The notes under the pieces are model-generated. The model worked only from the letters and a program-made list of their open reading frames with translations, was not told the origin of the DNA and did not search any database. From positions 1 to 64,000 of the forward strand of contig NZ_JAVFWN010000011.1 in the NCBI RefSeq assembly GCF_030929495.1: 64,000 bases of DNA, in the 5' to 3' direction. This document shows, one piece after another, positions 59,216 through 64,000 of the stretch (its first letter is position 1; every line of letters begins with the position of its first letter). The DNA is from Nocardioides sp. LHD-245 (lineage in GTDB: Bacteria; Actinomycetota; Actinomycetes; Propionibacteriales; Nocardioidaceae). The translations under genes and the position numbers were made by a program.

Positions 59216-60733
59216 CTACTTCGAGGCGACGTTCGCCGCGATCACGGCGGACACGAGGTCGTGGCTACCGTCCACGTCGACGACGAGATCGCCGAGGTAG
59301 TCCATGTTGATGATGTTGGCCTTGTCGTTGTTGATCCTCCGGAGCTGTAGGTAGTAGACGAGGGCGGGCGTCACTCGCACATGGCCGTCGTAGAGCGACA
59401 GCCCGTAGTTGTACAGCTGCCAGGGGACATTGGTCTGCAGGTTCCAGAGCCCACCGGTCCCCTGGTAGTCGAGGTAGCCCTCGTAGATGTCCGCCGCTTG
59501 CACGACGTGCACGCTGGGGTCGAGGTATACGCCCTCGAGGTCAGCGACATGTCCCTCAGGCTTCTCCCCTTCAGGCTTGGACTCCCAAGGAGAGACGAAG
59601 ATCCGGGTCGCTCCGGACGCCAACGGGTCGCTCTTCTCGGCGTCCTGGAGGACCTTCCCCGACCCCGTGTCCACGTCGAGATGCCAGGACGTGGCCTCGC
59701 CCCACGAGAAGACCAGGAGGTTCTTGCCGGCCGCCTTCAGCGCGTTGGGCGTGACCGTTGTGATGTCGGTCTTGTTGCCCGCCTCGTCCGCGTAGTTCAG
59801 GAGATGCTCGTGAACCCGGGCGAACAGCATGTTCCAGGCGTCTCGGTAGTCGCCGCTCATCCCGGGCACGCCCTTGACATCCGCCACGAGCAGCTCGACC
59901 AGCACGAACTCGTCGGGGTGGTCGTCGAGGAAGGTGCCGAGCTGCTCGACCACGTGCTCGAAGCGGACGTCGGTCCAGTCGGTGCCGTGGCGGATGTACC
60001 AGACGCCCTGGTACATGTCGGTCCGCAGGTCCAGGAAGCGCGAGCCGGCGAGCAGCTGGTTCATGACGTCGACCTGCTGCGCCCGGCTGGTCATCTCGCC
60101 CCCGGGACGTGAGATCTGGTAGGAGCCGGCGTCGTGGCTGCCGGGGATCACGATCTTCGTCAGCGGGCGGTCGCCGATGATGGCGTTGCGGTCCCTGATC
60201 CAGTTCTCGTGCTTGGCCGGACGACTGTAGTTCGACGCGGACACGAACTCGAGCAGGACGGTCGCGTTGCCCTCCCCGTAGTAGTACAGATACGAGTCTC
60301 CCGCGCTGCAGATCGCGGATCCGGCAGGATCGGTGCTGATCTCTCGGCTGACCGTGACCAGGTCGTCGTCGATGTTCTCGATGGCCATCGCGTAGCCCTT
60401 GTCGCCGATGTCGGCCGAATCCCAGTAGAGGTACTTGCCGTGGCGACCGCTGCCGTCGAGGACCCGTCCCTCCGAGGTGAGGTAGCGAGGTCGTCCGGCC
60501 AGCTCCTCCTCATAGGTCTTCTCGTCGGTGGCGCCGCCGCGCTGAGCGTCGACCACCCACTGGACCTTGGCGGCACCGGTCGGCGGCACGTCCTCCGGGC
60601 CGGCCACGGGCTGGGCATAGTCCGACTCGACGCCGGCGTTGCCCAGCCAGCCCACCCAGGCATGCGGCTCACCTGGCACCACCCAGTAGAGCTTGACGTA
60701 GAACGGTTCTCCGTAATGCCACACCGCGGCCAT
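59216..60733 (-). CDS. PI-PLC X-domain protein with N-terminal unknown domain
   Basis: 505 aa, ATG 60733. Residues 1 to about 180 are an unrecognised domain rich in Trp/Tyr, starting MAAVWHYGEPFYVKLYWVVP. From about 185 a phosphatidylinositol-specific phospholipase C catalytic X region follows: IVIPGSHDAGSY (His200), RFLDLRTD (Arg237) and WYIRHGTDW (His249), the pair of catalytic His plus the Arg. No signal peptide is visible although bacterial PI-PLCs are usually secreted. Directly downstream of three tail-collar genes (44-bp gap), so likely one operon. Confidence 0.8.
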   Translation of the reverse strand: MAAVWHYGEPFYVKLYWVVPGEPHAWVGWLGNAGVESDYAQPVAGPEDVPPTGAAKVQWVVDAQRGGATDEKTYEEELAGRPRYLTSEGRVLDGSGRHGKYLYWDSADIGDKGYAMAIENIDDDLVTVSREISTDPAGSAICSAGDSYLYYYGEGNATVLLEFVSASNYSRPAKHENWIRDRNAIIGDRPLTKIVIPGSHDAGSYQISRPGGEMTSRAQQVDVMNQLLAGSRFLDLRTDMYQGVWYIRHGTDWTDVRFEHVVEQLGTFLDDHPDEFVLVELLVADVKGVPGMSGDYRDAWNMLFARVHEHLLNYADEAGNKTDITTVTPNALKAAGKNLLVFSWGEATSWHLDVDTGSGKVLQDAEKSDPLASGATRIFVSPWESKPEGEKPEGHVADLEGVYLDPSVHVVQAADIYEGYLDYQGTGGLWNLQTNVPWQLYNYGLSLYDGHVRVTPALVYYLQLRRINNDKANIINMDYLGDLVVDVDGSHDLVSAVIAANVASK

Positions 60734-60777
60734 GAGGACTCCTTGTTGGACTTGGGGAAGGGATGGACCCGGCGCTG

Positions 60778-61296
60778 TCAGGCCTCCGCCGGCCAGTAGC
60801 CCTGCAGCGCGATGCAGAAGCTGAGGGTGAGATAGGGCATCTGGTTGTTGTGGGGCTGGCCCATCCCGGCGACCGCGATGGCGAAGCCGAACATGGTGGT
60901 CGCCGACTCGAGGGCACCGAACGCCGAGACGCCGTCCCCCTGGGCGAACGCCTGCCCTGACGGCTGACGCTCGTCGGCCAGGTCGGCCGAGGCGTTGAAC
61001 GAGTGCTCGTGGGACGGCATCTCACTGACCCGCAGGCTCACCCCTGCCTGACCGCCCTTGTCGCCGATCGCACGAGGCGACAGACCCGGGCCGGTGCCCC
61101 AGGACATGGGAACGGAGTTGCGGAGGTCCGGCAGCGCGAAGGTCGTGCTGCCGTTGCCGCCGTAGGTCGCCCCGAGCACGGCGAACAAGGTCTTGTGCTC
61201 GCTGACGGAAAGCAGCTGCCCGTTGCAGAAGGCCCATCCGGCCGGGGCGAAGGGGAAGCCGAAGGCGCGGATCTCACCGATGAAGGGGTCGGTCAC
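60778..61296 (-). CDS. Phage tail-collar domain protein 1 (microcystin-dependent protein type)
   Basis: 172 aa from GTG 61296, overlapping the stop of protein 2 (GTGA). N-terminal tail-collar fold: FIGEIRAFGFPFAPAGWAFC, GATYGGNGSTTFALPDLRN, then SEMPSHEHSF and C-terminal MPYLTLSFCIALQGYWP. These motifs define the MdpB-like family found both in phage tails and in chromosomal operons of unknown role. Third of three tandem paralogues. Confidence 0.88.
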   Translation of the reverse strand: MTDPFIGEIRAFGFPFAPAGWAFCNGQLLSVSEHKTLFAVLGATYGGNGSTTFALPDLRNSVPMSWGTGPGLSPRAIGDKGGQAGVSLRVSEMPSHEHSFNASADLADERQPSGQAFAQGDGVSAFGALESATTMFGFAIAVAGMGQPHNNQMPYLTLSFCIALQGYWPAEA

Positions 61297-61826
61297 TGGA
61301 ACGCTCCCTCGCGCTCGTTCCGGCTCGGGAAGATGCCGGACAAGGAGATGATGAAGGAGACGCACAGGTAGGGCTGCATGTTGTCGTGCGGAAGGCCACC
61401 CCCCGTGGGGGCCACGGCGCTGGGGGCGAGCGGGACGAACGGTTGCACCGATCCGTAGGCCGAACCGGCACCGGTAGCAGGCATCGACGCCGGGACGCTC
61501 GAGTCGACCGTGCTCCTGCTCGCCGGGTCGACGGAGCCCATCATCGAATGGTTGTGGGCGGGCAGTTGCTCGACCGTCAGCTTCACGGTCTCGACACCGC
61601 CCCGATCTCCGAGGTCCGCCCCATCTCCCAGGCCGACCGGCACCCGGCCGCGCAGGTCGGGCAGCAGGAAGAACTCACTGCCATCGCCGCCGTACGTGGT
61701 CCCGATCAGCTGGAACAGGGCGCCGTTGTCGCTGATCGCAAGCTGGCGGCCGTCGCAGAACGACCAGCCTTCCGGGGCGGACCTGCCGGCCCACATCCTC
61801 ACCTCGCCGACGAAGGGGACGATCAT
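61293..61826 (-). CDS. Phage tail-collar domain protein 2 (microcystin-dependent protein type)
   Basis: 177 aa, ATG 61826, overlapping the stop of protein 3 (ATGA). FVGEVRMWAGRSAPEGWSFC, GTTYGGDGSEFFLLPDLRG, VEQLPAHNHSMM, and MQPYLCVSFIISLSGIFPS at the end. Same architecture as its two neighbours, with a longer variable middle. Confidence 0.88.
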   Translation of the reverse strand: MIVPFVGEVRMWAGRSAPEGWSFCDGRQLAISDNGALFQLIGTTYGGDGSEFFLLPDLRGRVPVGLGDGADLGDRGGVETVKLTVEQLPAHNHSMMGSVDPASRSTVDSSVPASMPATGAGSAYGSVQPFVPLAPSAVAPTGGGLPHDNMQPYLCVSFIISLSGIFPSRNEREGAFQ

Positions 61827-62377
61827 GACGCCTCCTCCAGGCTCTTCGGGGGGTAGTCGCCCTGGATGCAGATGCAGATGCTGAGGGCCAGAAAGGGCTG
61901 ACGGTTCTCGTGGGCCGCGGACCCACCCGAGACCCCGACCACCGCCGGGTGCATCGCGGTCAGGTTGCTCCCGGGGCCGTAGAGGCTGCCCGGTTCGCTG
62001 TTGCCCAGGCGCTTCGTCGCGCCCGGAACATTGCCCGAGGAGACGTTGCTCCCGAGAAGCTGGTGGTTGTGGGTCGGCATCTCCACAGGCACCAGCTGGT
62101 GGCTCGCCTCGCCGCCAGCGCGACCGACGTCGCCGGGTGCCCCGGAGTGTATGGGCACTCGGGCGCCCAGGTCCGGCAGGTTGAACGACGTCTGCCCGTC
62201 GCCGCCGAACGTCGTGCCGAGAAGGGAGAAGAGCCCCGGATTGCCCTTGATGTCCATCGCGCGGCCATCGCAGCGGACCCAGCCCTCGGGGGCGAACCCG
62301 AAGCTGAACATCCTCACCTCTCCCAGGTACGGCGCTCCCGCGACGTCCGTCTCGGTCTCGGTCTCGGTCTCGGTCAT
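61823..62377 (-). CDS. Phage tail-collar domain protein 3 with Thr-Glu repeat N-terminus
   Basis: 184 aa, ATG 62377. Begins M-(TE)4-TD, encoded by a hexanucleotide repeat, then YLGEVRMFSFGFAPEGWVRC, GTTFGGDGQTSFNLPDLGA, VEMPTHNHQLLG and RQPFLALSICICIQGDYPP. First of the three coupled tail-collar genes, 22 bp after the beta-helix protein stop. Confidence 0.87.
   Translation of the reverse strand: MTETETETETDVAGAPYLGEVRMFSFGFAPEGWVRCDGRAMDIKGNPGLFSLLGTTFGGDGQTSFNLPDLGARVPIHSGAPGDVGRAGGEASHQLVPVEMPTHNHQLLGSNVSSGNVPGATKRLGNSEPGSLYGPGSNLTAMHPAVVGVSGGSAAHENRQPFLALSICICIQGDYPPKSLEEAS
62351..62374. repeat. Hexanucleotide tandem repeat (CTCGGT)x4
   Basis: Four exact copies of CTCGGT on the plus strand (ACCGAG on the coding strand), directly after the ATG of tail-collar protein 3, encoding Thr-Glu pairs. 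Copy-number change would lengthen or shorten the protein by two residues without frameshift. Confidence 0.85.
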
Positions 62378-62399
62378 CGTGCTCCTCCTCAGTGGGCTG

Positions 62400-64000
62400 T
62401 TACATCCCTGCCGGCAGCGTGCAGCTGGTGAACTGGTCGCCTGTGCGAACGACGACCTTCTTGCCCGCGAAGAATCCGACGCCGGTCTCGCTGGCAGGAT
62501 TCTGGCCCGCCAGGAAGGTCTCGGTCTGCGCGGCCGTGGCGGGTGACGGGGTCAGCCCGACGAGGCCGAACTTGTACGTCGCGGCCGCGTCGGACTCCTT
62601 GTAGACGTTGATCCCGCCGTTCTTGTCCCCGCCGCTGACCGGCGCGCTGGTGGCGCTGTTGCTCGCGATGCTCGCGCACAGGGTGGGGTTGTACGCGGCG
62701 TCGCCCGAGCTGCCGTTCTCCACCCGGATGCCCGAGAGGAGCAGGCCCTGGACGCCGGTGTTCGCATTGTTCTCCAGGCGCAGGTTCAGGGTGCCGTTCG
62801 AGTCCCGGTGCAGGATCCGGATGCCCGGGCCGGAGGTGTTCGCGATCGTGTTCCCGGTGATGGTGGCGCGGGCCGTCGGCGTGGCCAGCGTGCTGAGGTC
62901 GGCCTGGATGTTCTTGTCCGTGCCCAGGGCGATGGCGGCGGTGCTGAATCCGTTGTTGGCGTTGATCTGGTTTCCGGTCACGGTGAAGTAGGCGGTGGCA
63001 TCACCGGCCAGGCCGATGGCGATGGCCGAGGACTTCATGTTCCGCAGCGGGCTGCCGACCGTGCCGTTGTCGGTGATGGAGAAGTTGCCCTGCCCCCGAC
63101 CGGTCACGCTGGCCGAGATGCCGAAGCCGTTGATCTTGTTGGTCGTATCGCCGATGACCTGGTTGCCGGTGATCGACACCACGTCAGTGGCGGAGCCGGG
63201 CACCCCGTAGGTGCCGGGCGGCGCCGTGGAGCTGGCGGTGCTGGCGCCCTGGATGCTGATGCCGTCGCCCGACGGGAATCCGGTGACCGTGTTGTTGGCG
63301 ATCGTGGCCTTGGTCAGACTGGCCACAGTCGTGGACGAGCCGAACAGGTTCAGCGCGATGCCGCTCCGTTTCGAGTCTTCCGGGACGAAGGAGCTGGAGA
63401 TCGTGTTGCCGGTGATCGTGGCGCTGCTGATCGTGCCGTCGTAGTTGAAGATGTCGACGCCTCCGCCGAACGCGCCCGTCAACGTGCTGCCTGTGATCGT
63501 GACCAGGCCGTCGATGTTGTTGTTGTGCCCGCCGGAGGTCGTGTTGAACGCGATCGAGGAGTCGTTGTCGTCGGCTCGCGCGTCGCCGGCGTTGACGATC
63601 GCCCCATTGGTGAACGAGAAGTTCGTGACATCGGCGCCTTGCACGCCACTGCGGTTCGCCCCCTGGATCCGCAGATTGTTGAGCGAGACGTGGTCGGTGC
63701 CGGTCAGGGCGACGCCGGGTCCGGTGGTGTTGGCGATCGTGCCGCCGCTGTCGGGTGCTCCGGTGCCGGTGACGATGAGACCTCCCGCCGTACCGGTGTT
63801 GGTGAGGGCGATGCCGCTCGGTGCGCCATTGGCTGAGATGCTGCGGAAGGTCAGGTCGTCGCCGTGGATGGTGATGCCGTCGATGTCCAGTGCGGTGCCC
63901 GTCGACGAGGCGAGTGTGTTGTCGACTCCGACCCCGACTCCGCCCGGATCGGTGATCGCCAGGGTTCCGCCGTTCCTGCCGACGATCGCGCTCGAGGTTC
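62400..64000 (-). CDS. Large right-handed beta-helix repeat protein, C-terminal part
   Basis: Open and in frame from the TAA stop at 62400-62402 to the window end, so the start lies beyond it; a GTG at 63644 is internal, since the same repeat pattern continues upstream (DHVSLNNLRIQGANRSG, then TGTALDIDGITIHG farther back). Repeating units of about 20-25 residues rich in Thr, Gly, Asn and Val (ATITGNTISS, VSITGNQVIG, FTVTGNQINA, ATITGNTIAN) form a pectate-lyase-like parallel beta helix, as in NosD-like and surface proteins. The C-terminus (TFLAGQNPASETG to SCTLPAGM) is not a sortase or transmembrane anchor. Probably an extracellular structural or carbohydrate-binding protein; upstream of the tail-collar genes. 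Confidence 0.82.
   Translation of the reverse strand, partial: TSSAIVGRNGGTLAITDPGGVGVGVDNTLASSTGTALDIDGITIHGDDLTFRSISANGAPSGIALTNTGTAGGLIVTGTGAPDSGGTIANTTGPGVALTGTDHVSLNNLRIQGANRSGVQGADVTNFSFTNGAIVNAGDARADDNDSSIAFNTTSGGHNNNIDGLVTITGSTLTGAFGGGVDIFNYDGTISSATITGNTISSSFVPEDSKRSGIALNLFGSSTTVASLTKATIANNTVTGFPSGDGISIQGASTASSTAPPGTYGVPGSATDVVSITGNQVIGDTTNKINGFGISASVTGRGQGNFSITDNGTVGSPLRNMKSSAIAIGLAGDATAYFTVTGNQINANNGFSTAAIALGTDKNIQADLSTLATPTARATITGNTIANTSGPGIRILHRDSNGTLNLRLENNANTGVQGLLLSGIRVENGSSGDAAYNPTLCASIASNSATSAPVSGGDKNGGINVYKESDAAATYKFGLVGLTPSPATAAQTETFLAGQNPASETGVGFFAGKKVVVRTGDQFTSCTLPAGM

Noticed and set aside
62400..63644. Complete 414-aa protein starting at GTG 63644
   Set aside because: The same frame stays open to the window end and the beta-helix repeat pattern continues upstream of that codon, so it is an internal codon of a larger protein.
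59216..64000. Prophage or prophage remnant
   Set aside because: Only tail-collar domains suggest a phage; no integrase, terminase, capsid, tail tube, lysin or attachment repeat was seen, and chromosomal tail-collar clusters are common.

Overview
The window is high-GC DNA (about 70% G+C by eye) with GTG/TTG starts, dense ATGA/GTGA start-stop overlaps and several IclR and TetR regulators. A luciferase-like, possibly F420-linked, oxidoreductase is also present. This suggests an actinomycete, most plausibly a Nocardioides-like soil catabolist; the genus is an inference. No tRNA, rRNA, CRISPR array, transposase or integrase was seen. Almost all of it is accessory catabolic DNA.

Region 1 (1-29.2 kb) looks like a catabolic block for an N-heteroaromatic compound. 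One long minus-strand unit (from 10701 down past base 1) encodes an NMT1-type ABC importer, a Rieske oxygenase, a small unknown protein, a three-subunit molybdenum hydroxylase, a two-subunit TPP decarboxylase and the start of a ring-opening amidohydrolase (cyanurate/barbiturate type). Divergent to it are an extradiol dioxygenase, an IclR regulator and an acetamidase/formamidase. A second minus unit (18320-13918) holds a diol-dehydrogenase-like SDR, a DHDPS-family lyase, an ornithine-cyclodeaminase-family protein and an aldehyde dehydrogenase. A close second copy of the IclR gene (18601) sits divergent to it, and both control regions carry a similar palindrome. A third minus unit (22973-19419) encodes a ferredoxin, a second Rieske oxygenase, a homologue of the same small unknown protein and a ferredoxin reductase. 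Divergent from it are a third IclR gene, a ribose-type ABC importer and an 8-oxoguanine-deaminase/AtzB-like amidohydrolase.

Region 2 (29.3-56.8 kb) appears to be a CoA-thioester pathway for an unusual carboxylic acid. It has four AMP-forming acyl-CoA ligases, two split B12-dependent acyl-CoA mutases, a MeaB-type chaperone GTPase, a CoA-transferase, an enoyl-CoA hydratase/isomerase-like protein and a MaoC hydratase. It also has a thioesterase, an HMG-CoA-lyase-like aldolase, a luciferase-like oxidoreductase, an alpha/beta hydrolase and two ABC importers. Five transcription units each begin next to the same 14-bp motif TTGC-N6-GCAA, so the region looks like one TetR regulon. Both mutases have Leu where the family has its catalytic His, the second B12-binding protein is fused to a hotdog domain, and the HMG-CoA-lyase homologue has His in place of the usual Cys.

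Region 3 (56.9-59.2 kb) is a TetR regulator with two SDR genes behind two identical-pattern operators. Region 4 (59.2-64 kb) has a PI-PLC-like protein, three translationally coupled tail-collar proteins and the C-terminal part of a large beta-helix protein cut by the window end.
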